DNA of 64,000 nt from Bacteroidales bacterium (GCA_017535125.1 JAFXUS010000002.1:12365-76364); one strand, 5' to 3'; counted from the first letter of the stretch, positions 33,514 to 42,146 are shown. Program-made: numbers and translations. Notes: generated by a model not told the origin, from the letters alone.

Positions 33514-33591
33514 GGGAGATTAGCTCAGTTGGTTCAGAGCACTTGCCTTACAAGCAAGGGGTCACTGGTTCGAACCCAGTATCTCCCACCA
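33514..33591 (+). tRNA. tRNA-Val (anticodon TAC)
   Basis: The acceptor arms GGGAGAT and ATCTCCC pair fully, and ACCA at 33588-33591 means CCA is encoded. The anticodon stem CTTGC/GCAAG closes loop CTTACAA with TAC at 33549-33551. The T arm is CTGGTTCGAACCCAG. The tmRNA starts 6 bp later, so both are likely cut from one transcript. Confidence 0.95.
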
Positions 33592-33597
33592 TCATTC

Positions 33598-33989
33598 GGG
33601 GATGTTCTGGTTTTGACAGCACTGATTTCGGATGGTAAGCACGTCGGGCGTAGGGGGCTGGCCCGTTAATCCCAGTCTTCGAGCCATAACTGGCAACTAC
33701 AATTATTCATACGCTTGCTAATCTCTCAGAGATTCGCATCAATCGATTCCGCCAAGGCTGCGGAACGACGTATATCCCTCCAGCTTTAGGCCGGTTCAGT
33801 CTGGATCCAGGGGTATCATCAAAACCGGATGCGCGGGGCAGACGCCTCTAGGACCCGCTAAGATTCAGAGGATAAGCCCGCGGTGGCCTGCCTTCCGGCA
33901 GCTTCGGGCCGACAATCAAAGAAAGGATAAGCGTGTAGAAAGCTACCTGGGACTTTGTTTGGACGGCGGTTCGACTCCGCCCATCTCCA
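33598..33989 (+). ncRNA. ssrA: tmRNA (SsrA)
   Basis: The tRNA-like ends pair: GGGGATG (33598-33604) with CATCTCC (33982-33988), one G-T. The T arm GGCGGTTCGACTCCGCC and the 3' segment AGGATAAGCGTGTAGAAAGC are typical of Bacteroidota tmRNA. The mRNA-like part offers a tag frame GGC AAC TAC AAT TAT TCA TAC GCT TGC TAA (33692-33721), giving GNYNYSYAC. Tags known to me in this phylum end in ALAA or AMAA, so this end is odd. tmRNA rescues stalled ribosomes and marks the nascent chain for proteolysis. CCA is not encoded. Confidence 0.92.
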
Positions 33990-33991
33990 CA

Positions 33992-34025
33992 AAAAGGGGC
34001 ACTGGCAATCGCCAGCGCCCCTTTT
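33992..34025 (+). terminator. Terminator after tmRNA
   Basis: Arms AAAAGGGGCACTGGC (33992-34006) and GCCAGCGCCCCTTTT (34011-34025) pair with one mismatch; the loop is AATC and the 3' arm ends in T4. Confidence 0.85.
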
Positions 34026-34050
34026 GCGGAGATAGACGCTTTCGCTATGA

Positions 34051-34070
34051 GCGGGGGATGGTTCCCCCGC
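34051..34070. terminator. Short GC hairpin after the dipeptidase gene
   Basis: GCGGGGGA (34051-34058), loop TGGT, TCCCCCGC (34063-34070). It lies 30 bp past the minus-strand dipeptidase stop and may end that transcript; no T run. Confidence 0.45.
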
Positions 34071-34099
34071 AACCCCCTCGGTCGCTGCGCTCCGAAATG

Positions 34100-34975
34100 C
34101 TACTTCAAGTCCCGGACGGGGAAGGTGAAGTGCGTTTCGGGGTAGGGCTCGTTCGCGAGGGTGAAGTGCCACCACTCGGAGTCGAGGGTCTTGAAGCCAT
34201 GACGCACCATCGCATCGCGCAGGATCATGCGGTTGGCGTACTGCTGCGGCGTGATGGTGGCGGTATGGTCCGGATGCGACTCTTCGCCGAACCAGTCGAA
34301 GGTGCCGCCCATGTCGACCTCTTTCTCCGTGACCATGTCGAAGAGTGTCAGATCCACCGTGGAGCCGCGCGTGTGGCCGGATTTCTCCATGATGTACTCC
34401 TGCTCGAAGAGCACGGACTTGTCCAGATTGGGGTAGAAATACGGCTTCATCAGCGTGTCGGAGACGTCCGCCGCCCAGCGGACGAAATGGTCCACCGCGC
34501 ACTGCGGCCGATAGGCGTCGTAGATCTTGAGGCGATAGCCCATCGCCAGCACGTCGTCGCTGACGGCGCGCAGCGAATCGGCTGCCTCCCGCGTGAGGAG
34601 CGCCGTCGGCTGCTTGTAGCCGTCGATGCGCGTGCCGACGAAATTGTAGGTGGAGTAATAGCGGATCTCCAGGATGGCGTCCGGAATGATTTCCGTAATC
34701 TCCACGAAATCGTCATAATTGGCCTCCGGGGCCTCCTTGGCTTTGCCCCAAAGGCCGAATCCGCTGCGAATCATGCGCGAATGCCGGCGGGCGTCGCCTT
34801 TCACCTGGGCGAGCGAGGCGGAGGAAATGCCGTCGATGCCCTTGATTTTGTTCTCGAATTTGGCGATGCCGATATAAGCCGGCCGCAGGCGGTGTTCGCT
34901 GGCTGCCCAGAAGAGCACCAGCACCACGATGGCTGCCAGGATGAGCAGCAGTTTGGAGGACCTTTTCCGTTTCAT
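34100..34975 (-). CDS. VanX/DdpX-type D-alanyl-D-alanine dipeptidase (M15D)
   Basis: 291 residues. An N-terminal membrane anchor or uncleaved signal (KLLLILAAIVVLVLFWAA) precedes a 60-residue linker. The M15D domain follows: DAILEIRYYSTYNFVGTRID, YDAYRP, the zinc and catalytic motifs SGHTRGSTVDLTL (H-x6-D), DMGGTFDWFGEESHPD and EWWHFTL (E-x2-H). Such enzymes split D-Ala-D-Ala, as in peptidoglycan recycling or vancomycin resistance. No vanH, vanA or two-component genes are near, so housekeeping cell-wall dipeptide turnover is more likely. Confidence 0.87.
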   Translation of the reverse strand: MKRKRSSKLLLILAAIVVLVLFWAASEHRLRPAYIGIAKFENKIKGIDGISSASLAQVKGDARRHSRMIRSGFGLWGKAKEAPEANYDDFVEITEIIPDAILEIRYYSTYNFVGTRIDGYKQPTALLTREAADSLRAVSDDVLAMGYRLKIYDAYRPQCAVDHFVRWAADVSDTLMKPYFYPNLDKSVLFEQEYIMEKSGHTRGSTVDLTLFDMVTEKEVDMGGTFDWFGEESHPDHTATITPQQYANRMILRDAMVRHGFKTLDSEWWHFTLANEPYPETHFTFPVRDLK

Positions 34976-35000
34976 AGCGTAAATGTACGCATTTATTTTT

Positions 35001-35008
35001 TATATTTG
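35001..35008 (+). promoter_or_regulatory. -7 promoter box of the pilus operon
   Basis: TATATTTG, exact consensus. The predicted 5' leader contains a hairpin TGCTCTC (35011-35017)/GAGAGCA (35025-35031) right at the transcript start, followed by the ATG at 35038. Confidence 0.65.
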
Positions 35009-35037
35009 TATGCTCTCTCAAATGGAGAGCAGTTAGT

Positions 35038-36291
35038 ATGTATTACTGCAATTCATTCCTAAAGCTTGCCTTTGCCGCGGCGTTGCTTCTTACAGGTTCT
35101 TCCGTCCGTGCGCAGATTATCGATCGCCCCTGGTATGCGGGCGTCCAGGGCGGCACTTCCTTCGGACAATCCACCTTCAGCAGCATCACCGAACACCAGA
35201 TTCATTGGGGCTTGCAGGGTGGTCTTTTCGCGGGTTACCGCATCAACCGCGTCTTCTCGCTGGAAGCAGCCTTCCAGTACGGCGCCCAGACCCAGGCCGC
35301 GTTGGACTGCTGCCCGTACTGGCTGTCGGCCGTTGACGGTACGCGTTTCGCGGTCGCCGTCCTCGATGAACCGGGCTGGTACTACAAGGACCTCAGCACC
35401 CGCACCCAATGGGGCAGGGCGGCCCTGCAGGCCAATGTCAACCTGATCGGGATCTTCGCCAAGAACTCCCGCTGGGCGCTGAACCTCAGCCCGCAGATCG
35501 CTGCCGTCACGACGCAAACGAAACTCATTACCCCGGATAAGACGACGCTGAACCCCCGCCAGTGGCACCTCAGCTACGGCGGCCAGGTCTCCCTGGGCTA
35601 CCGCATCAGCGACCGCATCGGCGCGGCGCTCTACGGCGGTGTGGCCGGCCTGGCAGGGGAGCGATTCGACAATATGCCCTATCACGGCCATGATACCAAC
35701 CTCCTCTGGGATGCCGGCGTGAAGCTGAGCTTCCACTTCGGGAAATATCCGAAAAAAGGCCCGAGTGCTGCGGAACTGGAAGCAGCCCGCCTGGCGGCGG
35801 AAGAGGCCGCCCGGGCCGCCAGGGAGGCGGAGGAAGCCCGGCTCAGGGCTGCTGAGGAAGCCGCCAGGGCTGAAGCTGCTGCCCGTGAAATAGCGGCGCG
35901 GGAGGAAGCCGAACGTCTGGCCCGCGAGCAGGCCGAGCGTGAAGCCGCGGACGCGAGGGAGCGCGCCTTCCGGACGCCGATCCCGACCGTTTATTTCGCC
36001 AACGACAGCAAGCATGTCGTCGATACTTATGATGCTGGTCTGGAGGAGGCGCTTGCCATCCTGCAGCAGTATCCCGATTTCAATCTCGAGATTCATGCCT
36101 ATTGTTCGCGAAGCGGTAGCAAAGCCTACAACGAGAAGCTCTCCGAGCAGCGTATGGAGGCCGTCCGGGCCTGGTTCGCGGAGCATGGCATTTCCACTGA
36201 CCGCATGGCGGAAGCCTACTTCCACGGCATCGATTACAACGCGCCCAGCGCCGATGAGGCCCGCCGCGCGGAACTCAAATTCGTAAAATAA
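35038..36291 (+). CDS. OmpA-family outer-membrane protein, first gene of the pilus operon
   Basis: 417 residues. A signal peptide (LAFAAALLLTGSSVRAQ) is followed by an eight-stranded-type barrel (about 25-240: YAGVQGGTSFGQSTF, AGYRINRVFSLEAAFQYGAQ, LGYRISDRIGAALYGGVAG). A long Ala/Glu/Arg coiled coil (about 245-310, AELEAARLAAEEAARAAREA) leads to a C-terminal OmpA/MotB peptidoglycan-binding domain (PTVYFANDSKHVVDTYDAGL ... NEKLSEQRMEAVRAWF). OmpA-type proteins head many Bacteroidota type V pilus operons and may anchor them to the wall. It is separated by 6 bp from the next gene. Confidence 0.85.
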   Translation: MYYCNSFLKLAFAAALLLTGSSVRAQIIDRPWYAGVQGGTSFGQSTFSSITEHQIHWGLQGGLFAGYRINRVFSLEAAFQYGAQTQAALDCCPYWLSAVDGTRFAVAVLDEPGWYYKDLSTRTQWGRAALQANVNLIGIFAKNSRWALNLSPQIAAVTTQTKLITPDKTTLNPRQWHLSYGGQVSLGYRISDRIGAALYGGVAGLAGERFDNMPYHGHDTNLLWDAGVKLSFHFGKYPKKGPSAAELEAARLAAEEAARAAREAEEARLRAAEEAARAEAAAREIAAREEAERLAREQAEREAADARERAFRTPIPTVYFANDSKHVVDTYDAGLEEALAILQQYPDFNLEIHAYCSRSGSKAYNEKLSEQRMEAVRAWFAEHGISTDRMAEAYFHGIDYNAPSADEARRAELKFVK

Positions 36292-36297
36292 GCAGCC

Positions 36298-37218
36298 ATG
36301 AAGACAAGAAATATTTTTGCGGCGCTTGCCGCCACCCTGCTGCTCGGCGGCTGCTTCCAGGACGTCCACGAAATCAATCCCGGCAAGAACGTCGGCTATG
36401 TGGTCCCCGAACTACAATGGGCCAATCCTGCCCTCGCAGGTACCGGAATCCATGACTTGCTCGTCGTGGTAAATGGCGAGAGCGAGGCTTACACCAAGCA
36501 TTACACGAATGTTCGCGACCTCGCCCGCGAACCGCTGGAGGTCCCCGCGGGGGAGAGTAGCGTCATGGTCCTCGCCAACGCCACCGAAGCCGACGGATTC
36601 CAGGTCAGTGGCCTGCCGGCGACGAAGTTTACCATGGCTGAAATGATGCTTTGGGTCCCTATGGTCAGTCCCGCCCAAAACTGCTATGCGGCGACCTCTC
36701 CCGTCAAACTAAAGAGCGGTCAGCTCCTATGTCCTCCTATGCCGTTGCAGCCCGTTCTTCCTTCCCTGACCATGAGCTTGAGCAACATTCCGGATGAATT
36801 CAAGGTTCTGGTCGTCCAGGGAGACGTGGCCGATCACGTCCGTCTTGTCGAGCAGGATGGCCGCGTCGGCGTCGCCAGCACGGAACAAGGAGACGACCGG
36901 GTCCTGGGCCTGGTGGACGGAACTCCGCGCTCCGTTCTGACACTTCCCACCGTCGCCGGCAAAACGGAAAACACCATCACCTTCGAGGTCTTCGCACCTG
37001 AAACTCCTGCCGGAAACGCGACCGTCAGACCCCGGCAGGGCATGGTCGATTACGCGTTAATCCTTGCCTTCGTCGTGCAGGTCGCCAAACCGCTGGAGTG
37101 CGGGATGACGTACAAGATGGACCTGGACTTCAACACCATGATACCCAAAATGTATCTTGACTCTTATACCATCAGTGACTGGGAAGTCGGCTTCACCTAC
37201 AACGGTCGCGTTTATTAG
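36298..37218 (+). CDS. Pilus-operon lipoprotein, DUF5119/Mfa2-like
   Basis: 306 residues. Lipoprotein signal MKTRNIFAALAATLLLGGC (Cys19). The rest is beta-rich with no enzyme motif (LLVVVNGESEAYTKHYTNVR, AGESSVMVLANATEADGF, PSLTMSLSNIPDEFKVLVVQ). Its position between the OmpA gene and fimbrillins, its length and the lipobox fit the FimB/Mfa2-type anchor or DUF5119 group that caps type V pili at the cell surface. The sequence match I can recall is weak, so the family is tentative. The next gene starts 3 bp after its stop. Confidence 0.6.
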   Translation: MKTRNIFAALAATLLLGGCFQDVHEINPGKNVGYVVPELQWANPALAGTGIHDLLVVVNGESEAYTKHYTNVRDLAREPLEVPAGESSVMVLANATEADGFQVSGLPATKFTMAEMMLWVPMVSPAQNCYAATSPVKLKSGQLLCPPMPLQPVLPSLTMSLSNIPDEFKVLVVQGDVADHVRLVEQDGRVGVASTEQGDDRVLGLVDGTPRSVLTLPTVAGKTENTITFEVFAPETPAGNATVRPRQGMVDYALILAFVVQVAKPLECGMTYKMDLDFNTMIPKMYLDSYTISDWEVGFTYNGRVY

Positions 37219-37221
37219 CAA

Positions 37222-38127
37222 ATGAATAAAAACATCATAATGAAAAAGAATGCATTCCTTGCATCTGCTGCAGTGCTCCTTGCTCTTACGGCCTGCAACA
37301 CCCTGGATCCGGCTCGCCCGGAAGCCAAAGCCATTACCATCGATGCCGCCATCGGCGTGCCCACGCGCGCCACGACGACCGGCAACAGCGAAAAATTCGA
37401 CATGGGCGACAAGGTGGTACTGTTCGTATGGACGGGCAGCGCATCCGCCATTCCGCCGTTGCCTTTATGGAACGGCATTGAGCACGAACTGCAGTCCGAC
37501 GGCTCCTGGAAGCCCGCCAGCGCCATGTACTGGCAGGACTTCACCAGCGCGCATTACTTCCTGGGCGTCTATCCCGCCCGGAGCATCAGTGATTTCAAGG
37601 CTGACAGTTTCATGCTCAAGGCCGACGACTACGTGGCCAGCGACCTGCTGGTCGCGACGGAGATCAGCGGCCTGACGGCTTCTGATAATCCCGTCAAGCT
37701 GAACTTCAAGCACCTGATGGCGCGCCTCCAGGTGAACATGATTTTTCGCAACCAGTTCGCCGGTACGCCGACGGTCGCCGTCGCCGCAAAAGCGGCCTCC
37801 GGCTGCACCGTGGACTATCTTGCAGGCACCGTGGCAGCGGGCGAACAGGGGAGCGTCGCGCTCGCGAAGCTTGCCGCTCCCGCAGACGGTTACGCGCTGA
37901 GTTGCGGTGGCATCATGATTCCGCAGAGCGGCTTCCGCACCGTCACCCTGACCATCGACGGCACCGACTATGTCTATACCAATGACGAGGATATCCAGCT
38001 CGCTTCCGGCAAGGTCACGGTGCTCAATCTTACCGTCGGCCGCGACAAGATTGAGCTGGTCTCCGACGTCACCATCGCCGACTGGACCTCCGGCTCTACC
38101 CTCGACGGCGAAGCCCAGGATGAATAG
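37222..38127 (+). CDS. Fimbrillin-family lipoprotein (probable pilus subunit)
   Basis: 301 residues. The N-terminus MNKNIIMKKNAFLASAAVLL ... LTAC has a lipobox; the start may be ATG 37222 or 37240. The mature part is a plain fimbrillin (Mfa-like_1) of two beta domains: ITIDAAIGVPTRATTTG, EKFDMGDKVVLFVWTGSA, ASAMYWQDFTSAHYFLGVYP, LNFKHLMARLQVNMIF, and the C-terminal ASGKVTVLNLTVGRDKIELV ... IADWTSG. It is the shortest of the four paralogs and lacks any extra domain, so it is the best candidate for the stalk subunit, polymerised by donor strand exchange after protease trimming. Confidence 0.85.
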   Translation: MNKNIIMKKNAFLASAAVLLALTACNTLDPARPEAKAITIDAAIGVPTRATTTGNSEKFDMGDKVVLFVWTGSASAIPPLPLWNGIEHELQSDGSWKPASAMYWQDFTSAHYFLGVYPARSISDFKADSFMLKADDYVASDLLVATEISGLTASDNPVKLNFKHLMARLQVNMIFRNQFAGTPTVAVAAKAASGCTVDYLAGTVAAGEQGSVALAKLAAPADGYALSCGGIMIPQSGFRTVTLTIDGTDYVYTNDEDIQLASGKVTVLNLTVGRDKIELVSDVTIADWTSGSTLDGEAQDE

Positions 38128-38133
38128 TTCAGA

Positions 38134-38160
38134 GTCATTCCGGGCTTGACCCGGAATCTC
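38134..38160. repeat. REP-like palindrome between two fimbrillin genes
   Basis: A 27-bp unit GTCAT...ATCTC with arms ATTCCGGG and CCCGGAAT around CTTGA. It is identical base for base to the second unit inside iorA (50599-50625), 12 kb away. Confidence 0.8.
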
Positions 38161-38178
38161 TAACCAAAGACGAAAAAG

Positions 38179-39705
38179 ATGAAAATATATAAAACATTAA
38201 TCCTTGTTGCCCTTATTCTTCCGGTTTCCTGCCAGAAGGAGTCACCTGGCAGCACCGGCTTGCGGATGCGGGTCGAGGCCTCCCTGGCGAGCGAGACTAA
38301 GGGCAGCCTGACGACGGCCGACCTGACGGACTTCTACCTGCAGGTCGTCTCCGACGATGCGGCCTATAGCTACCTCGAACACGCCTCGAAGGACGGCAGT
38401 GGCGTCTGGAAGACCCCTATGGCCCTTTTCTGGAAGGACGAGACCACGCCCGTCAGCTACTGCGCCGCCCGTTTCGGGTCGTATTCTTTTACGGCGGACG
38501 AATTCAAGAACGGCGTGGACCTCCAGGTCCCGGCGGACCAGGGCACGCAGGAGCAGCTGAACGCCGCCGACCTGCTGACGATGCCCGCCGCGAGCAAGAA
38601 GTTCACCGACACCGCCGGCGGCACCCTGCCCGTCGCCCTGTCCCACGGCCTGGCGAAGGTGACCGTCACCCTCACCCTCGGGCCGAAATTCTACGACAAC
38701 AACTACACCCGGGCGGAGAATCCTGTCAAGGATTTCACCGTGTCAGGAACCAATCTCGCTTTCACCTTCCAGCCGCAGACCGGGGCCGTAAGTGCCACGG
38801 CGGACACGAAAGCGGACATCCTCGCGCTGGCAGGAGCTTTCACCCCCGGCACGGCCGAATCCAAGTCCGCCACGGCCACCTACGAGGCCATCCTGGTGCC
38901 GCAGACGCTGGCCGCGGGTGCGCTGAAGCTGACTTTCAAGGTGGGGGATTACGGCTACGAATGGAGCAATGCCGCGGCCATCACCCTGGAGACCGGCAAG
39001 ACCAGCGACCTGGCCGTTAGCGTTACCACCGCTCCTCCTGTGGATCCATACAACGGCCACGCTTACGTAAATATGGGCAATGGTCTTAAGTGGGCCACCT
39101 GCAATGTTGGAGCAGAGAACCCGGAGGATTATGGCGATTACTTCGCCTGGGGAGAGACCGCACCAAAAGCGGAATATAATTGGGGCACTTACCAATGGAT
39201 GGAGGACGGACAGTCCAGTTGGAAGCGCATAACGAAGTACACATTCGCCGATAACCAGAAAGACGGAACGTGGTGGTATGACGGTGACACCTTCAAGGGA
39301 GATAAGGGAGACGGTGTAGAGCACAAAGACTTTGCGTCCTACGATTATGAAGATGACGCGGCCCGTGCCAACTGGGACGGTAACTGGCGTACTCCGACGG
39401 ATGCGGAGTGGACCTGGCTGCGCGAGAACTGCACCTGGGACTGGAAGACCACCGATGACGGTTATGCCCACAACGGAATGCTCGTGACCAGCAACGTCAA
39501 CGGCAACACCATCTTCCTGCCTGCCGCGGGGTGCCGGGACAATGCCAGCCTCACCAATGATGGCTCCAGCGGCTACTACTGGTCTTCCTCCCTCACCGAG
39601 GACTACTCGGGTGGCGCAAGGTACGTGTACATCTTTTCGGGTGGAGTCTACAGGAACACCTCCAGCCGCTTCTGCGGTCAGTCCGTGCGTCCCGTCAATG
39701 ATTAG
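38179..39705 (+). CDS. Fimbrillin-type lipoprotein with C-terminal FISUMP domain; carries variable region A
   Basis: 508 residues. Signal and lipobox (MKIYKTLILVALILPVSC). Residues 25-280 are fimbrillin-like (RMRVEASLASETKGSLTTAD; VSYCAARFGSYSFTADEF; LPVALSHGLAKVTVTLTLGP). Residues 290-508 form a FISUMP (Fibrobacter succinogenes major paralogous) domain with C-type-lectin-like fold: YVNMGNGLKWATCNVGAENP, NWRTPTDAEWTWLRENC, GYYWSSS and the end SVRPVND. Residues 452-506 are encoded by the variable segment 39532-39696. The domain order suits a pilus-tip adhesin: fimbrillin for assembly, lectin-like head for ligand binding. A 27-bp palindrome precedes it. Confidence 0.85.
   Translation: MKIYKTLILVALILPVSCQKESPGSTGLRMRVEASLASETKGSLTTADLTDFYLQVVSDDAAYSYLEHASKDGSGVWKTPMALFWKDETTPVSYCAARFGSYSFTADEFKNGVDLQVPADQGTQEQLNAADLLTMPAASKKFTDTAGGTLPVALSHGLAKVTVTLTLGPKFYDNNYTRAENPVKDFTVSGTNLAFTFQPQTGAVSATADTKADILALAGAFTPGTAESKSATATYEAILVPQTLAAGALKLTFKVGDYGYEWSNAAAITLETGKTSDLAVSVTTAPPVDPYNGHAYVNMGNGLKWATCNVGAENPEDYGDYFAWGETAPKAEYNWGTYQWMEDGQSSWKRITKYTFADNQKDGTWWYDGDTFKGDKGDGVEHKDFASYDYEDDAARANWDGNWRTPTDAEWTWLRENCTWDWKTTDDGYAHNGMLVTSNVNGNTIFLPAAGCRDNASLTNDGSSGYYWSSSLTEDYSGGARYVYIFSGGVYRNTSSRFCGQSVRPVND
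39532..39696 (+). other. Variable region A (putative DGR target)
   Basis: 55 codons at the very C-terminus of the gene. Against region B (43417-43581), 18 codons change amino acid and all keep the same third base (C or T), for example ACC/TAC, AAT/GGT, GAC/TCC, ATC/TGC and TTT/GGT. The other differences (TCC/TCG, GCA/GCC, GGT/GGC, CAG/AAG) also fit an A in a common template. The conserved 3' block AGTCCGTGCGTCCCGTC would correspond to the initiation site of mutagenic homing. Position at the protein end is the usual one for DGR targets. Confidence 0.72.
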
Positions 39706-39710
39706 CGAAT

Positions 39711-42146
39711 ATGAGAATGAAAAAACATATACCCCTGATCGCCGCAGCCCTCCTGCTGCTGCCGGGCTGCCTCAAGGAACCCGACGCCGGCACCATCACT
39801 GTCGAGGCGACCGTCGGACCGGCCACCAAAGTGGCCTACGACGGCGCCAAGTCCAGCTTTGCCGCCGGCGACCGGATCGCCGTCTATGCCTGGACGGGCA
39901 GCGCCGCCGAGGTCCCGGCCACCCGGGTGGTGGACGGCGTGGTGAACAGCTACGACGGAAGCGCCTGGACGCCGGCTTCCCTGATGCGCTGGCGCAACGG
40001 CTTCGACGCCCACTATTTCCTGGGCGTCAGCCCGGTCCACGCCATCAGCAGTTTCACCGCCGACGCTTATCCCGTCGATCCGGCGGACTACGCTGCCTCC
40101 GACCTGCTCTTCGCCGCCAACCTGGGCGGCGTGAAGTCCGGCGACGGCGCGGTGAAGCTGGCCTTCCGGCACGCGATGGCCAAACTCAATGTCAACCTGA
40201 CTTTCCGCAGCCAGTGGACGAGTACGCCGGAAGTGGGCGCCGTGACCGTCAGCGCGAAGCAGACGGCCTCCGTCAACTACCTCAGCCAGAGCGTTGGCGC
40301 CACGGGCGACGCGGCTGCCGTGTCCCTGCCGGCCCTGACGGCGAACAGCAGCTACAGCGCCATCCTGGCGCCGCAGGACGGCGTCCGGAAGATCACCGTC
40401 ACCATCGCCGGCAAGGACTATGTCTATACGGCAGGGGAGGACATCCCCCTCGCGTCCGGGCAGGTGACGACGGTGAACCTGGCGGTCGGCCGGGACCAGT
40501 ACGTGCTGGAACTCGCCTCCGGCATCACGATCGGCGACTGGGTGGATGATGCGGCTCTCCCGGATGTCGAAGTGCCGTTTTTCACCAACGCTGTCAAGAT
40601 ACCGGCTGGGCTTGTGCTTTCTTTCCCTGATGTCGACGGCCGGGGCGTCGAAGGAATTCGCCTGATCCCACGCTACAGAAAGGAAACGGGCGATATGGTT
40701 TCATTGACCTCCATCGCGTCCCCTGCGGAATTGTTCACCGGGAGCGGAGGAAAAGTGTTCGACGCTGTGGGCCTGCCCCGGGGGACATCTGCCGCGCTCG
40801 TTTATGCGCAGGCGTCCGACAAGGGCACGGATCCGTTCGAAAACGGCGCGCTGAGCATTTCCGGGCTCAGCGGGACTCCGTCTCTGGATGAGATCACGTT
40901 TGCTCCGGTGCCGGTCTATACCGAAGATTCGGATGTTGAAGGGAAATTGCTCGCTATCCTGAACGCCGTGGCCGATGCCAAACCGGAAGATTATAATGTT
41001 GATGGCGACCTGATCCCGGCGTCTCTTTCCGATAACACGAGACCGGCGTTTAAGGAAGTGACGGAAGAGCAAGCCACGACCATTCATGCTCTTTGGAATC
41101 AGTTCTCTATGCTGAAGACATGCTCCTCTTCCGTCGTTGAACGTGCGTTATTTGAACTCTATGCTACTTTGGACGGTAATTCAACCCTTGCCGCCAAGGC
41201 GACAGTCCCGAATGCATACAAAATGGCTATTGGGATCAGGTCGGTCATCGATCAATACTGTTCCGTCACGATTACATCTGGCGTGACGATATCCCTCACT
41301 CTGAAGGATGAATACCAGGGCTTTCCTGCCGATGTCATGCTCCCGGCCGGCGCTGTCGGGATTGCATTTGATCCTGCGGACGGCGTATTAAAGGCAGCCT
41401 CCCGGGTTGTCGCCCGGGAAGACTTCGTCTATCCGGCGAGTCGCCAGTATTTCGCGGACAGCCCGCTGCGCGTCTCGAATACGGCCGTTCCGACCGGTAT
41501 GGGAGATTGGACCTGGAATGCAGTCCTGGATGCTTTCACCGACGGTGCTTCCGTCACAAACTCCACGGTCTCGGCCGCCCAGGAAACCCCGGTCCGGCCC
41601 GGTGTCGCCCGGCTTGATGTCCAGGTGGCCGGGCTGGATCAGAATGAGGATTATCTGGATAACGAGGATGAGGCGATAAACGTCTGGGACGGCTACTCGT
41701 TGACGGCCATCCTGATCGGCGGCCAGAGAGCGGTCGGGTGGGATTTTGCACCCAAGGGAACGAAGAAGTATTCCATGTATGGCCGGATCCCCGACGGAGA
41801 GGTCTCGACCATTAAACGGGATGTCCCTTCCGCCGTGCACGCTTTCTATCTGCTGCCTTCCGGGCAGTCTGCCGTCAACGTTGCCCTGGAGTTCGTCAAC
41901 AACGGAGCGTCTTTTACGGATGCAGGGAACAATCCCATCTATCATGGATGTGCTTTCTACCTGCTGGGAACCTTGAAAACTGCTGATGGTCAGCCGCTTT
42001 TCAAGAGAGGCGGCAAGGTGACTGCCACATTCACGATCCGGCCTGTCAGCGGTTTCAGCAAAGCGGTACAGATCCTTCCCGATCTGAATGCCACAACGGA
42101 ATACGAGGGTGCTTTTACGATTACTTTGAATACGGAAGATGAATAA
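39711..42146 (+). CDS. Large fimbrillin-type lipoprotein with unknown C-terminal domain
   Basis: 811 residues. Lipobox in MKKHIPLIAAALLLLPGC. Residues 25-285 are a fimbrillin unit paralogous to the neighbours (AGDRIAVYAWTGSAAEVPAT, FDAHYFLGVSPVHAISSF, LAFRHAMAKLNVNLTF, VTTVNLAVGRDQYVLELASG). The remaining 525 residues are beta-rich, without FISUMP or lectin landmarks, and I do not recognise them (SLTSIASPAELFTGSGGKVF; WDGYSLTAILIGGQRAVGWD; YHGCAFYLLGTLKTADGQPL). The stretch from 40600 to 42140 is slightly less GC-rich than the rest of the operon. Probably a tip or adaptor subunit. Its end overlaps the next ATG by 8 bp. Confidence 0.78.
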   Translation: MRMKKHIPLIAAALLLLPGCLKEPDAGTITVEATVGPATKVAYDGAKSSFAAGDRIAVYAWTGSAAEVPATRVVDGVVNSYDGSAWTPASLMRWRNGFDAHYFLGVSPVHAISSFTADAYPVDPADYAASDLLFAANLGGVKSGDGAVKLAFRHAMAKLNVNLTFRSQWTSTPEVGAVTVSAKQTASVNYLSQSVGATGDAAAVSLPALTANSSYSAILAPQDGVRKITVTIAGKDYVYTAGEDIPLASGQVTTVNLAVGRDQYVLELASGITIGDWVDDAALPDVEVPFFTNAVKIPAGLVLSFPDVDGRGVEGIRLIPRYRKETGDMVSLTSIASPAELFTGSGGKVFDAVGLPRGTSAALVYAQASDKGTDPFENGALSISGLSGTPSLDEITFAPVPVYTEDSDVEGKLLAILNAVADAKPEDYNVDGDLIPASLSDNTRPAFKEVTEEQATTIHALWNQFSMLKTCSSSVVERALFELYATLDGNSTLAAKATVPNAYKMAIGIRSVIDQYCSVTITSGVTISLTLKDEYQGFPADVMLPAGAVGIAFDPADGVLKAASRVVAREDFVYPASRQYFADSPLRVSNTAVPTGMGDWTWNAVLDAFTDGASVTNSTVSAAQETPVRPGVARLDVQVAGLDQNEDYLDNEDEAINVWDGYSLTAILIGGQRAVGWDFAPKGTKKYSMYGRIPDGEVSTIKRDVPSAVHAFYLLPSGQSAVNVALEFVNNGASFTDAGNNPIYHGCAFYLLGTLKTADGQPLFKRGGKVTATFTIRPVSGFSKAVQILPDLNATTEYEGAFTITLNTEDE

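Noticed and set aside
34100..34975. Vancomycin-resistance cluster
   Set aside because: Only a VanX-like dipeptidase is present; no VanH, VanA-type ligase or sensor genes are adjacent, so housekeeping dipeptide turnover is simpler.
38134..38160. Reading the 27-bp palindrome between fimbrillin genes as a rho-independent terminator
   Set aside because: There is no T run, the unit is identical to a copy inside a coding gene, and the operon seems to continue through it.
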